Source: Pisaster brevispinus (taxonomy: Eukaryota; Echinodermata; Asteroidea; Forcipulatida; Asteriidae). Taken from it: a stretch of DNA of 64,000 nt. The translations under genes and the position numbers were made by a program. The notes beneath the pieces are model-generated. The model was not told the origin of the DNA and did no database searches. It saw only the letters and a list, made by a program, of their open reading frames with translations. Location of the stretch: the NCBI GenBank assembly GCA_023634235.1, contig JAMKCF010000011.1, positions 5,908,001 through 5,972,000 of the forward strand, written 5' to 3'. Shown here in pieces: positions 1-24,353 of this stretch (within the stretch, counting starts at the first letter, position 1; each line of letters starts with the position of its first letter).

Positions 1-93
1 TGGTTGCAAAACAAGGAAACTCATCCAGCATGTGTTAAAAACGTACAAACTTAACCCCCATCAGTAGATAATTTGCTTATTTTTGGCACACAG

Positions 94-12796
<12,703 letters not shown>

Positions 12797-14099
12797 ACCG
12801 CTGGCCCCCCCTTAGCGATTTCCTCACCTATGAAAGTGAATCCCTACCCTACTAAGCTTCTTACTTCTAGATTCTCATACACATGTAGAGGAGGGGTGGT
12901 GCTTTGCCTAAACCTTCTGCTGCATTAAAAACCCCAAAGCATTCTGCGGCCATTTCTGTCTGGTTCTTTGCGGCTTACGGAACGACACCGGTGGTTTAGA
13001 TGAGTCCAGAAGATTGCTCTCTCGATGGAGGAACACCCAAGATGGCCGCACCCCAATAAAGGTCTTCAATAGATTTCTGATGGGGGGGGGGGTACCAAGA
13101 CTAACTGGTTAATAGAATCAGTTTCTTGGAACACCCTTCTCTTGCGGAACAAAGTATTAGGTTTTTTGTATATATATATCTTTTGATTTATAGGATGTTT
13201 GAATTTAATTAACTGCCTTTAAGAAGATGTTCACATGTTGCACAATGCCCCCTCCCCCTCCCCTCCCCTCCCCTCCCCTCCCAAGCCGATGAAAGAAATA
13301 CAAAATGGTTGCCTTCAGTGAAGGCTTGTGCACTTGATAAAAAAATTTACATACACAACTTGAGTTAAGGGATGAAATTGAACAACCATTACACCTCACA
13401 CTTTAATAGGTACTTGTACAAGGGCAGCATCCCTTTGTTTTTCAATCTCACCAGATAATTCGATCTCTCTTTTTTTTTTTTTTTTTTGAGAAAAATGTCA
13501 ACTGATAAATTTACTTTGATACCACTCTTACACCACTTGTTATATTTTTGCATATTCAGAATGACCCTGTGTTAAATGTTAAAGGTTAGGAACTGATGGA
13601 CTGTTTTTTGTCGCTGCCTTCTTTGTTGGGTTCCCTGTTCATAATGCTGACAGTCAATGCATGAACAAAGGAGGGTGACCAGTCTATCGGGTGTCTCACT
13701 ACAACAATGTATAAACTCATTATGTAGTCAGAAGATTTTATATTTGTGTCAATCACATTTACGCCCATTCGATATACAAACATGGGAACAGCTAACATAT
13801 TATTCCTGTAAATATTTTATTGCACAGAGATGTGTTATATACATCTGGTATTAGTAACCAAAATCTGACTAAAATTCTTAATAATTCAATTAATAGTAAA
13901 GTGTGTAGTAAATAGTAATATTTTCTAAATAATACGGTTAAAAGGAAAGATTTACGGTGGCTTTTTTCTTTTTAATTAGAGAAATAATCTTAGGAGATAA
14001 ATGTGAAAGTTATGTTTGAAAAAACCCATCGTAATTAAAAAAGGGTCGATTTATGTCCATGTGTGGGTCCTTCTCTCCACATTGGGTTTGTAGACGGAA

Positions 14100-14254
14100 T
14101 CAAGGCAGGTGTGGAATTATCTCGAGATCTCTGCCCTAATCTTGGCCATGATGCCCCTTCAAAAGTTCCCACAGACTTCAAGATTTTCCATTTGGAGTGT
14201 CCTTTGCAAAATGAAAATAGTCTTGGCCTTTCAAAGATGAATTTCTAGGCCTGT
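14100..14254. mobile_element. MITE family 3, minus-oriented
   Basis: Contains CTTGGCCATGATGCCCCTTC, AAGTTCCCACAGACTT and the right end TTTCTAGGCCTG. Closely similar to 18179-18337. Confidence 0.65.
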
Positions 14255-14337
14255 CAAGGAGTCTGGGTTTATGTGCACACTACTTTCTGATTCAACCCCT
14301 AAGTTTACTTTCCTTACCTCAATCGGGAAGTACAGTC

Positions 14338-14455
14338 TGGGGGCCCAACTTCAAAGAGCTGCTAAACCACAACAGTTTTGCTTACCAGAATACAGTTACC
14401 AGCCAAAAGAGGAAACTTGCTATGCATAATGTTCTGCTTCTGAGGGAATCTTTGC
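14338..14455. mobile_element. MITE family 2, partial
   Basis: Starts GGGGCCCAACTTCAAAGAGC and retains TTGCTTACCAGAATACAG. The second half is lost. Confidence 0.55.
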
Positions 14456-15129
14456 CACAAAGATTTACCTTATTGATCAAGGGTAGAAAGAACAAAAAAG
14501 TTGTCAATTTTTTACTCTTTAAAACATGTGTAATTGTAATAAGCATGCTCTAGTTGGCTAGACAAGACTATTTATGTCAAATTTTGTATTGGCTATGCAA
14601 AGTGCAAACATGTGGTTGCTAGAATTGTGTATAAAAGGAGAAATGTCAAAGTAACTAAAGCAACATTTTGAGCTCTTTGCCTCATTTTATTCGTCTAACT
14701 CCTCTGGTAAACTTGCATGATTTAAATTGTGTCGAATCACCTTTTAGTTACAAAGTTAAGGTAACACCTGACACTTTTTTTCACAACAAAGTCTTTGCCC
14801 TACAAAGTCTTTGCCATGCACTGTGCTTAATGCGTTGATGCACAAAATGAAAATGCTCGCCATCGCCAAGCAATTCACACAATTCCATGTATCTGTACTT
14901 CCTTTATGCGTAAAAACTATGCTTGGCATGTACTTTCATTTTAAGGTTTGCGCACTATGCACAACGCATGACAGACACGTGGATTTTGGCCTAACCCTCT
15001 CAAATCCTCCAAAATCCTCTTCAGGAAGTTGTCTGATTGTGGAGGATTGAGGACTGTCAGCCCAAATAACAGTTGCTTATCACTTGGCCAGGCATACCAA
15101 TCTTAACCCAAGTCCAAACTCAATATCAT

Positions 15130-15328
15130 GGCCCATTTTCATAGAGCTGTTTAAGCAGAAAATATTTCTTAAAAATAGGATCTGCTAAGCAAAAATAAGC
15201 AGGATACCAGTCACAGATGGTACACATGATGAATTGGATTTTTAGCTAGTAACCTTATTCTAGTAAGCATAATTTTGTTGTGCTAAGCTAATTGTTTTGT
15301 GCTTAAGCAGCTCTGTGCAATTGGGCCC
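15130..15328. mobile_element. palindromic MITE family 2
   Basis: Near-complete, from GGCCCATTTTCATAGAGCTG to CAGCTCTGTGCAATTGGGCC, with the internal AGCAGGATACCAGTCACAG block. Confidence 0.82.
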
Positions 15329-15964
15329 AGCTTGCCTGTGGCAGCTAGCTTGCCTTGGTAATTTGGCACCAATTTGGCCATAGATTTGGATTGTACCAAA
15401 CCCTGTTGGGACCGGGCATTCCCAAAGACCTTTGTCGTGTGGTAGCCATCTTGCTTTTGTCATGTTCAATTTAATCAAACCCAAAGTGAGGCTGGAAGGG
15501 AGGATCGAGTTGTCATGGTTATCAGTAGTCGTGTTCGGGTAGTGCAGACAGTTTGAACCAGCAATATAAAATGAATTATTTTTTCCAAGGTTTAGAGTAA
15601 AAAAGGGGGGTTGGCTATGCCATTGGCATTCAGAGAGAATGCTAAAGGCAATTGCATGATCGAAACAACACATTGTGACCTAAATCAAGACTTTAAGAGA
15701 ATTTTGACAGCATGCAATTACAAAGGGATGTACAGTATCTCTCCTATTATGTAGAAATGTTTAATTTATAGGGTGTAAACCACAAATTTATTGAGGGTAA
15801 AGAAGTCAAAACTTGCTGGAAATTGAGTGTGTAAACTGCGCACTGACCTATAATTCTAAAATGTGAATGAATGATAAACTAGGGTGTTCGAAAGATGCAC
15901 AGACTCCCTATGGCTTTAACCTTGTAAAAGGATATATTTTATCAAGTAATCAAACACAAGGGAA

Positions 15965-16270
15965 ATTAACTGGGTGAATTTTAAATAATTTTTGGTTGAA
16001 CAAAGAAAGATTGGATAGAGCGGGACTTGAACCAACAACCTACAGATTAATGTGCCCGTGCTCTTTCAACAGCTGTCTCGCCATTTGTTGGCGGTCTCCC
16101 TATTTTGTCGACATCTTTGTTCGGAGGTGCCAGTCAGAAGCCGTAGATGTTAATAAAATAGGGAGACTGCCAACATTACAGCTATTGGTTCAGTTGGCAG
16201 AGTGCCGGCATGTTAATCTGGAAGTCACAGGTACAAATCCTACTTTTGTTTTCTTTGTTCAACCTAAAAT
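15965..16270. mobile_element. element with inverted tRNA-like ends, family A, second copy
   Basis: A minus-strand tRNA-like end lies at about 16014-16084 and a plus-strand one at about 16187-16252. Between them, GTTGGCGGTCTCCCTATTTTG faces its complement AAAATAGGGAGACTGCCAAC. Outer flanks are TTTTGGTTGAACAAAG and CTTTGTTCAACC. The organisation matches 300-830. Confidence 0.72.
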
Positions 16271-16962
16271 TAGGATATATTTTAATACACAGAGAGAGAT
16301 CATCAATTGCTACTGTAGATAATTGATTTGTTGGTTGCTTTTTTAAAAATATTATATTTAAGTAGAGCTAGAACTTTTTTGTAACACCTACTGCATGATT
16401 ATTTTCAATAAAGGTGCAATTTGTAATATTTCTTGGGTTCTGGGCTGTAGTGTAGAGAGAGACTCAGTAATGTTTAAGATAGATTCATCTCTTGTTAATA
16501 TTAACTTTCTCAAACTGCAATGATAATGCATCTTTTTAATGCTTTTTACGGCAAAGAGCTGATAGTTTTTCAAAGTTCTGAATACGGTGACTTCATCTAG
16601 GAGCTCTGAAGGAGTTCCTTCAAGATGTCTTTTTTTTTTTCACAAAGAGACAATGTCAGCCACGTGATTTCTCAGGAGTTTTCCTGATTTTTCCTGATTT
16701 TTCTGAAAAAATCTTGAGCCTTCTAATTTTTCTTGAAAGAAGTAAAGGGGTCGCCAAAGGAAGAGAGAAATAGTCCACACTGTGTCCAAACCTGTAGTGT
16801 TGTATTTCTGGAAATGTTTGAACAAAACCTCTTCATTAAAACTCTCTTGATACAAAACTTAAGGTTAGTACATATTTCTCCGAAGAAAAAAAAGACTTTA
16901 AAGAGCAATATGACGCTAACATTTCCATCAGATGAAATGTGACATGAGGCAACTGTCCATTT

Positions 16963-17097
16963 GGGACTTAAGGTTTGAAAAATGTCTGGTTACATGGACT
17001 TGCTAAGTCACGGGGTAGTGCTTAAAGTTTTAGTTCCTCAGACTATAGAGAACAGTTGCTATGTGGAATGGTTTTGTGGCAAGCTTTTGTATAACAC
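16963..17097. mobile_element. MITE family 4, half copy
   Basis: Shares AATGTCTGGTTACATGGACTT, GCTAAGTCAC, CAGACTATAGAGAACAGTTG and GGCAAGCTTTTGTATA with the fuller copies at 18598 and 38068. Confidence 0.65.
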
Positions 17098-17186
17098 GAC
17101 TGAAGAGCGATAAAACACCCTCATATCCATCACATGAAATGCACTGGTAAGGGGCAGGTTTTCACTTTTTCAGTGACTAGCCAGCA

Positions 17187-17437
17187 GGGCCCAATTTCAT
17201 GGCTCTGCTTACTGTAAGCAAAGGATTGGCGCTTACGGAAGCAGGGAATTCCGCGCTTACGTCAAGCGTATTTCACGGGTAAGCAGAGAATTTTTGCTTG
17301 TGCGTGTGCGTACTCCAAGTTACTAGGCATTCTTCGCTTACACAGCTAGCGCAGAAATTCTGCGCTTGCACAGTAAGCGGAGAATGGTGATCGCAAGCAC
17401 AGAATTCGGCGCTAAGCAGAGCCATGAAATTGGGCCC
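17187..17437. mobile_element. palindromic MITE, family 2 variant subfamily
   Basis: A 251-bp foldback with ends GGGCCCAATTTCATGGCTCT and AGAGCCATGAAATTGGGCCC. The core is rich in alternating GCGCTTACG/AAGCGCAGA blocks. It shares the outer bases of family 2 but has a different interior. Decayed relatives are at 51603-52105 and 52817-52919. Confidence 0.82.
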
Positions 17438-17556
17438 AGAACTATTAAGCTTAACATCGCAATAATCGGCCAATTTTGGTCCTTGTTTCACATTATAAAT
17501 AAAGATGCTTTTCAATTCTTAACTAGCCAGCCGACCCACTTGGAGAGTTTCTTGAC

Positions 17557-17630
17557 TGGTCCCAATTTCATAGGGCTGCTTAAGCAGAAAATTTTGCTTA
17601 ACTATTTTCTGATTAGCAAAACTACGCAAG
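17557..17630. mobile_element. MITE family 2, left-end fragment
   Basis: GTCCCAATTTCATAGGGCTG followed by CTTAAGCAGAAAATTTTGC. The rest is missing. Confidence 0.55.
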
Positions 17631-17994
17631 GTATCAATAAAAAAATAAGGTTTTTAGTATGTTTGTCCTAAGTGTGTCACTGTGATGATGTTGAACTCAG
17701 TGAAAATAGTCTTTTGCTGAGGTTTTTGTTTTTTTTACAAATTCAGTTGTGAATGTATGCCCAGTTAAAATTACGGAAAGAGTACAATCTAATTCAATAG
17801 TTGCCAATATCCATTCCACTAATAACAGTATATGGAATTGAATTTAAGCATTTTAAAAAATATTGTCAGTAAGCAGTGAGATCTTTGTCATCAATCTTTG
17901 TCATGTTTCCCATGGTGGGATATTGGTCTTATGTGCCCATCCTCAGTGCACCAGACTACTTTTCCTTCCAGCCTTGCTATGGTTCGGCCGTATC

Positions 17995-18126
17995 CAAATT
18001 GGCGGCTACAGCTACGGCTATGACTAGCTTAGGGTGTTGCTATTAAGGACGTACTATATTTCAACGCATGATGGCGTGGAAGTCTAGCCATAGCCGTAGC
18101 TGTAGCCACAACTTTGGACACGGCCA
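17995..18126. mobile_element. foldback MITE family 1, best-preserved copy
   Basis: Ends CGGCCGTATCCAAATTGGCGG and CCACAACTTTGGACACGGCC. Inner arms are CTACAGCTACGGCTATG and CATAGCCGTAGCTGTAG. The core is GTTGCTATTAAGGACGTAC...CAACGCATGATGGCG. About 130 bp, no ORF. Confidence 0.85.
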
Positions 18127-18178
18127 TACACAGACTTGAATAGGTTAAAGAGAGGATGGCCAAACACTGTGGTGACTG

Positions 18179-18337
18179 GCCTGAAATAACACGCAGGCCA
18201 TGATGGCCTCTATTGCCCTGGTCTTGGCCTTGGTGCCCCTTCAAAAGTTTCCCATAGACTTTAAGATTTTTCAATGGAAGTGCCCTTTGCAAAACAATTA
18301 TGGCCTTGCCCTCTCAAAGATGAAATTCCAGGCCTGT
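18179..18337. mobile_element. MITE family 3, minus-oriented
   Basis: Contains GGCCTTGGTGCCCCTTCAAA, AAGTGCCCTTTGC and the end AAATTCCAGGCCTG. It lies about 50 bp from the family-1 copy at 17995. Confidence 0.75.
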
Positions 18338-18597
18338 GATGTTAGTCTGTTTTGCTGAGAATGAATCTTGATTGCTTTACCGGGAACATCGTCTTTGTGA
18401 AGGCTATGGTCATAATGCACTCTACCTCTCACAGCATTTGCAAGCTGAACACTCAAACCTACAAAGAAACTGTTTAACTGGTACACAGACTGAATTATGA
18501 ATTGTAAAATTGCTTTCACTACATTATATTTATACCTCAGGTTTGCTCTATAATACTCAGCATACATGTTTGGGAAGTGTGACACGAGGCAATAAGC

Positions 18598-18912
18598 CAT
18601 TTTGCGACTCAGATTAGAATACTGTCTGGTACAGTGACTCGCTAAGTCACAAGTTACTGCTTTAATTTGAATTCCTCCGACTGTAGAGACAGTTGCTATG
18701 TCAAATGGTTGGGGGCAAGCTATTGTACGTACACATTCATTCAGAATTGTGTAAGGGTGTTTGCCATTTCTTGGGTATCGACACAAAAGCTTGCCCCGAA
18801 TCATGTGACTCATAACAACTGTCTCAGTAGTCTGAGGAATTTAAATTTAAGTGGTAACTTGTGACTAAGCAAGTCATTGTACCAGACATTATTCAAATTT
18901 CAACTTGCAAAA
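18598..18912. mobile_element. foldback MITE family 4
   Basis: The arms GTCTGGTACAGTGACTCGC...AATTCCTCCGACTGTAGAG and GTCTGAGGAATTTAAATTT...AAGCAAGTCATTGTACCAGAC are inverted repeats. The centre is GGGCAAGCTATTGTAC...AATCATGTGAC. The 171-codon minus ORF crossing it is not conserved in the sister copy at 38068, so it is not a gene. Confidence 0.78.
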
Positions 18913-19292
18913 GGTTTAGTTACAGGCAACCAGTTGCATTAAATCTCCAAGCTAGACTAGAGGAAATAATTGCATCAAAACCTTCTTGAGGACGGTCAAG
19001 ACACTAGAAAAAATGTCTCCTGTGCTGTGTTTGCCCTCAAATTTACACAGTTTAGTGACATTCAAAAAGTTTAACCCACTGAAAAGAAGTTAAGATAGTC
19101 AATGAGTTCAGTGACTTTGTATTTTTGTAGCTGGGCAACTGGGAAGGTAAATGTCAGCCAGGATTTGTATGTTGTTAGTCATTGGGGCATGATGCCTTAC
19201 ATTATGCATGGGACCACAAAGGGACCTTTTCTCGGACTTGTTCTGCTACCGAAGTGTTCTCTCTGAATGCAGTGAGGTTGGTTACCTCCCGG

Positions 19293-19739
19293 CCAAAATT
19301 CATAGAGCTACTAAAGCACTTTTAATAACTAGCTATTAAGCACAACAAAATTATGCTTACCAGAAAAAGGTTACCAGCTAGAACAATATTTCCCATGTAG
19401 CATCTGTGAACGGGTATCCTGCTCACTGTTGCTTAGCAGGAATTTGTTGTGTGTTCCGGATGGGCTTGATGGCTAGTCCAGCCTGTGAGTCTGGAGTTGC
19501 ACTTCAAACTGCTGCCCGCATCACCCGTGACAGCATTTTTCACAGTTGTCCTGGCGAACAGTCCCTAATAAAGGAGCTAGACGCTCTGGCCTCACAGTGG
19601 CTAATTGACACCAATTGTATTATTTGATTAATCAGAGTTGAATCTGAGACATACACATATGTACATGATGTATATATAAATATAGCAGGACGTTTTTTAA
19701 CGAATATTTTCTGCTTAAGCAGCTCTGTGAAATTTGGGC
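19293..19739. mobile_element. MITE family 2 split by about 250 bp of foreign DNA
   Basis: The left part (GGCCAAAATTCATAGAGCTA ... GCTTAGCAGGA) stops near 19442. The right end (TTTTCTGCTTAAGCAGCTCTG...GGGC) resumes near 19698. The intervening segment matches no other repeat here. Confidence 0.65.
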
Positions 19740-19834
19740 TTGCCTGTGAAATTGCCTTGTGTGACAAGGCCCTTTCATGCTAAGCACATAACTTAAGAAG
19801 ATCTACACAACATTTTCAGATTATAAGCAACGGG

Positions 19835-20230
19835 GCTCAAAGTTAACACTGGACTGCAGGCCCGAGGCCAGTAATTTTAGTGTCGGGCCAGTAAACTCGG
19901 TACCGGACGAGCCTTGGGTCTTGTAACAATTTATCAATTGAATATTTACACATGTACCTCACTGAGTCATAACTTGAATGAGAAAGACATAATTCCAATG
20001 TTGGATTTGAGTCTGATGAATAGCTTTCAATTCAGTTATTGAAGTGTACCTAACCCATAAGGCACATTAGATCAATCTTCCGTTGTGCTTGTTCCTGATA
20101 AAAACAGGTTATATGTGAAACTTTGTAGATACATGTATATGTGTATTTCTCATTTTGATTCTGGTCTTGTAAATGAAATTCTGGTCTAGTACAACTTTTG
20201 AGCTACAGGTCCTGGGGTCTTGTGGACCCC
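19835..20230 (-). mobile_element. dispersed repeat family D
   Basis: Shared in opposite orientation with 38755-39112. Common blocks are GGCCCGAGGCCAGTAATTTT-like and TTTTGATTCTGGTCTTGTAA-like sequence, plus an inner TTGAGTCTGATGAATA block. Non-coding. Confidence 0.6.
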
Positions 20231-20714
20231 CCCCCCCCTAGTTTTGACTGTTTTTCCATTTTCGATGTCATGAAACGTGTAAGCATTTGTATGCCATCAT
20301 TGTGCATATATTGTACAACTAAATTGCAATTGTTATAAGGCCATATCATATGAGGCTGTTTTTTTTCCCCATCGTTTACATATTTCTAAACTGAAGAAAA
20401 TGAAGAAAAGATGCTCAAATTTGAAATTGTTACATAACTTTCCCAGGGAATTGTGAGACTTTTGAAAGATCTCTCCAGTGCTCCACCAAAGCGTCACATT
20501 TCCTTGCACTGCAGTTGGTTACCTCCAAAGTGGCCTGCTGCTGTGAAATGTTGGCTTGTGTAAATAGACAAAGGCCCCTCAGAAATGGATGAATGAAGGA
20601 ATACTGACTAAATGTATTTTTACTTTTACAAAAGCAATCTTTGTCACTGAAACTGGAAAAAGTAATATTGACCCCTCGCACAATGGCAGTGCAATTACAA
20701 GGCCCCTATCGGGG

Positions 20715-20995
20715 CCTGTCCGCCATTTGGGAGTCAAAATGTACTTGACTCCCAAAATCGTGGAAATAGTAGATGCGTGTGCATTGAGCAGAAGGTGCAT
20801 TCCGCGTCATTGTCGTGCAAGGTGTCCATTGACGGCACTACACACAGCGCACTTACACGTCTTAATCCTGTCCGCCATTTTGGGAGTCAAAATGTACTCA
20901 AAGGAATCGACCCCCAAAATGGTGGAGATGGTAGACGCGCATTGTGCGGAGGTGCATTCCACATTGTGCAAGGGGTCACTACCCAAGTAGGAGAG
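20715..20995. repeat. tandem duplication of about 152 bp
   Basis: CCTGTCCGCCATTT-GGGAGTCAAAATGTACT begins near 20715 and again near 20867. Both copies continue into CCCAAAAT(C/G)GTGGA, AGATGCGTGTGCATTG/AGACGCGCATTGTGCG and GGTGCATTCC. Within each copy, GACTCCCAAAATGG-like blocks face each other. Confidence 0.75.
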
Positions 20996-21121
20996 TATTG
21001 ATTCCAATCAGGGGTAAAGTATAACCTTTTTATAGCTCCATGGTATAACCAAGTTCAGATACATGTAGTTTTCGGTTAATCCGTATCCTCCCAAATCCTT
21101 CTATATCCTCTTTGCAGAACT

Positions 21122-21314
21122 GGGCCCAATTTCATTGAGCTGCTTAAACAGCAAATGATGCTTAACAATTTCCTGCTAAGCAGAAATGAGCAGGATACCA
21201 GTCACAAATTGTACATGTGACATGGTAGTTTGGCTGGTAACCTTATTCCGGTAAGCAACATTTTATTGTGCTTAGCAAATTTGTGTGCTTAAGCAGCTCT
21301 ATGACATTGGGCCC
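21122..21314. mobile_element. palindromic MITE family 2, 193 bp
   Basis: Complete copy from GGGCCCAATTTCATTGAGCT to GCTCTATGACATTGGGCCC, in the opposite internal orientation to 9771 and 63117. Confidence 0.88.
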
Positions 21315-21334
21315 TGATGGATTCAGAAGGACTG

Positions 21335-21436
21335 AGGGTTGTTAGGCCTAACTAACAATTGCTTATCACTGGGTCATGCAGTGATAAGCAATTGTTAGGC
21401 CTAACTAACAATTGCTTATCACTGGGTCAGGCATTC
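21335..21436. repeat. short palindrome with partial tandem duplication
   Basis: GTTAGGCCTAACTAACAATTGCTTATCACTGG occurs twice. The second occurrence is preceded by its inverse (CAGTGATAAGCAATTGTTAGG), giving an inverted repeat of about 47 bp at 21379-21425. Confidence 0.75.
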
Positions 21437-21790
21437 CAATGTTATCCAAGTTCAAACAACTTGGTGTGGAGTAATACTAACAGAGGAGAGGAGGGTATTG
21501 GAGGGTTGAGGTCACCTGTAGGCATAAATGCCTAGGGAGTAAAGGTCAAAGGTTTTTACAAGCTTTTCAGTTTAGAAGGTGTCGTTGAAACTCATGGATT
21601 TCCTAATTTGGAACCAAGGCTTTCCTCATTGAAAGAGTGAACATGTTTGATAATCATTCAGTGATCATTTAAGTGGCAATGTTCACCCAAAGACTGTTCC
21701 ACTATCGCCCTCCCCTCGAGCTAGTACTGTGTTCTCCACTCATTAATTCCTTTGTTTTGGACCCATGTAATTTTGGAGATGTTTCAATTG

Positions 21791-21900
21791 GAGACACTAG
21801 GTGGCAGCAGACTTTACAAGATAAATCCATTGTTCTCGGAAGAAGTGTGGGCATGCTCAGACACACAAAAAAATGGTAAATCTGCTGACATCTAGTTTCC
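21791..21900. mobile_element. short TIR element, second copy of the 1617 family
   Basis: Left end ACTAGGTGGCAGCAGACTT, right end AAATCTGCTGACATCTAGT, with the shared inner TTCTCGGAAGAAGTGTG block. Confidence 0.78.
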
Positions 21901-22084
21901 CCAAAGTCCCTAATGGAATAAGCTTTGTGCGACCCTTTCATTACGCAGAACTTTTCTGCATATTTTGTGTACAATTAATTCAGTATTCAGTTAAAGTTAA
22001 CTTTTACTTACTGTACATGTAGTTTGATTTGAAACGATCACTGTCTTCAAAGCTTTGAACAATAAACTTTTATTCCTACATGGC

Positions 22085-22345
22085 TATATCATTGTCTGAT
22101 ACAAAGTTTTCTATTAATTTTAATGATAAGTTTGTTTACTGGTGTATAACTTTGGTAATTACTCCACAAATTTGCGACCATAAAAACTTACTTGGTAAGG
22201 AAGCACTGGAGAGCTGTTGATATTTTAAAACAAGAAACGACCCCTTTGAAGTAATGTAGTTTTAGAGAAAGAGGTAATTTTTCACCCCAAGATTTGAAAC
22301 TGAGAAGGGCTTCAGGAATGAAGCCTTTCTCTGGCATCTGAAAGC
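22085..22345. mobile_element. repeat family 6, 5' part
   Basis: Shares ACCATAAAAACTTACTTGGT, GAAGCACTGGAGAGCTG and the hairpin AGGCTTCAGG...CTTTCTC-like region with the full TIR element at 53085-53494. Confidence 0.55.
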
Positions 22346-22992
22346 ACACAATTATATTCAACAAGGGTGGTTTTAGGGTTGTTGTTTTGGTTGGGTTTTT
22401 TTTTATTGGGGTTTTTTCTCCCCATTATTTTCTTGCAACTTCCATGACCAATTGAGGCAACATTTTCACAGGTTTGTTAGTTTGTGCAGAATTTGTTAGG
22501 ATGCACCAAATGTGGATGCTGGTCTTTGACAATTACAAAAAGGATAATCTGCTTTTAAAACAAAGTACAGCAGGGCTCTATTTTACAAAAAGCAAAAATT
22601 TATCTTAACTCGGGCATGATATTTTTCTCGTGTAAATCTGATTTGTGATTTTTTTTCACCCAGAAAAACCAGCAAAATTGTTTTTAAATAGCCATAAACG
22701 TTTGTAAAAGCTTATATCAAATGTACATGTAGGTCAGCCCAAGTTTGTACTCAATAAAATGTTCCTACTTTTTCCGGAGGACCAAAGTTAATAACTGGAA
22801 TAAATCCAATAAGCAATATGTGATGTCGCAATTATATTGGGTCAATCTGATAAAAACTAGTAAATGCCAGGAATTAATGTTTGGAACCATGTTTGGGGGT
22901 CAATGGTTCTACCCTCACACCATCCCCTCATGCCCACTCTCTGGTTACGACGTCACCCCAACCACAACTATCCAGTCCCAGCCCGCCGACTC

Positions 22993-23150
22993 CGGGCACA
23001 ATTTCATGGGCTGCTTTACAGCACAAAAAGTAGCTAAGCACAACAAAATGATGCATACCAGCATAAAGTGACTGGTATTCTGCCCATTTCTGCTTAGCAT
23101 AAAATTGTTAATAAATGTTTTCTGCTTAAGCAGCTTTATGAAATTGGGCC
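22993..23150. mobile_element. MITE family 2, internally deleted
   Basis: Left end GGGCACAATTTCATGGGCTG, right end CAGCTTTATGAAATTGGGCC. The middle is shortened to about 158 bp in total. Confidence 0.75.
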
Positions 23151-23299
23151 AAGTGTATCGTTCACCTTCAAGGAAAAAGCCACGCTTTGTGGAATTGTTG
23201 TTTGTAGGCTTAACAGGTATTTTTCTAATGGCTGCCTTTGTACGAAGATTTACTGCAACCGGTCCGTCCGGGGAAATGCTCTCTGAATCATGCCCGATG

Positions 23300-24104
23300 T
23301 GTGGCAGATAGTACCCCCCCCCCCCCCCCCACCCCCACCCACCAGTCCACCACCCGCACGTTCCCATTTTATTTAACACACTCGTTTCCTCTTGTACAGA
23401 AGTAACCACCCCCCCCCCCTTAAACTCCTCTAAAAAAATCCTGAGACTCCCAGAGCACAGTGAAGACACAATATGAGAGGGGTACACCATGCCACATATC
23501 GAGCACCAAATGCCTCTGAATTATAGCTGCAATTTTATTTAAAAAAATGCTTTTAACAGGCACTGAAAAAATTGTACACGTGAAACCATCACGGACAATT
23601 TAATTCTCGAGTTGATAATGTTGATGACATTTTCGGTTACACTCATGAAAACTATAGTCCTCAAGTTTATAATAAGGCCTAGACTTACTTCAAATTACGA
23701 ATGCTATGGGGAAAATGTATCTCGTCCACTGCCTGAATTGCTGTCAATTACTAAAAATACTTACTCAAAACAATCGGCTTTAAGTAATCTTTTAACCCTT
23801 GAATAAAATTGTGGAAAAGGCTATTAGCCACCCACCCACCCACCCACATATTTTTTTTTACATTGACTATTCTGAATGGCTCCTAACATGCCCGAAATCA
23901 AAAATCATACACCGTTAAAATCAGTTGAATATTTTCTTGAAATATGACGGAAGAAATAGTTTTTTTCTTTTCTTGAGTAGAGTGATTTTTACGTTAAGCT
24001 TTAAAGAGACCGCTTATGTCTTGTGCAGTAAGTCTTTAGAAAATTATTAATTTCAGTAAATAAACATAGCCATGGGTACCAAATTTGTATCAAAAAGCAT
24101 TCAT
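23300..24104. other. gene-free segment before the tRNA array
   Basis: C-rich homopolymer runs (23313-23340, 23409-23420), a CCCA/CCAC short repeat near 23830 and otherwise AT-rich unique sequence. I see no exon or RNA gene. Confidence 0.5.
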
Positions 24105-24193
24105 CCTTCGATAGCTCAGTTGGTAGAGCGGTGGACTGTAGTCACGCAAAGCTTGGTATCCATAGGTCGCTGGTTCGAATCCGGCTCGAAGGA
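24105..24193 (+). tRNA. tRNA-Tyr(GTA), 16-nt intron
   Basis: A 37-nt 5' exon (A box TAGCTCAGTTGG) and a 36-nt 3' exon (B box GGTTCGAATCC) form all four arms. Acceptor CCTTCGA/TCGAAGG, anticodon stem GTGGA/TCCAT, T stem GCTGG/CCGGC, discriminator A. Anticodon GTA is at 24138-24140. The 16-nt intron follows position 37, as is usual for eukaryotic tRNA-Tyr. A T7 run just downstream is a Pol III terminator. Confidence 0.95.
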
Positions 24194-24264
24194 GAATTTT
24201 TTTAGTTTTCAATTAGTACATAAATAAGGTAATGGGTTCCAAGTTTATGTCCAAATCCATGAGC

Positions 24265-24353
24265 CCTTCGATAGCTCAGTTGGTAGAGCGGTGGACTGTA
24301 GTCACTCGAAGCTTGTTATCCATAGGTCGCTGGTTCGAATCCGGCTCGAAGGA
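24265..24353 (+). tRNA. tRNA-Tyr(GTA), 16-nt intron
   Basis: Mature sequence identical to the gene at 24105, with an intron differing at a few bases. Anticodon at 24298-24300. A T6 run begins about 10 bases after the 3' end. Confidence 0.95.

Larger units (their letters stand above)
12797..16420 (+). other. putative NEDD4 3'UTR and downstream intergenic DNA
   Basis: No coding exon is visible here. AATAAA hexamers occur at 13055-13060, about 260 bases after the stop, and at 16407-16412. Which one is used cannot be decided from sequence. A Pumilio-type TGTAAATA lies at 13807-13814. Other content: G runs (13080-13092), a C/CT-rich tract (13248-13280), a poly-T (13470-13487), and dispersed repeats from 14100 onward that are listed separately. 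Confidence 0.4.

Noticed and set aside
18298..18813. 171-codon minus ORF
   Set aside because: Crosses a family-4 foldback element and the end of a family-3 element; the sister copies do not keep the frame and no family is recognisable.
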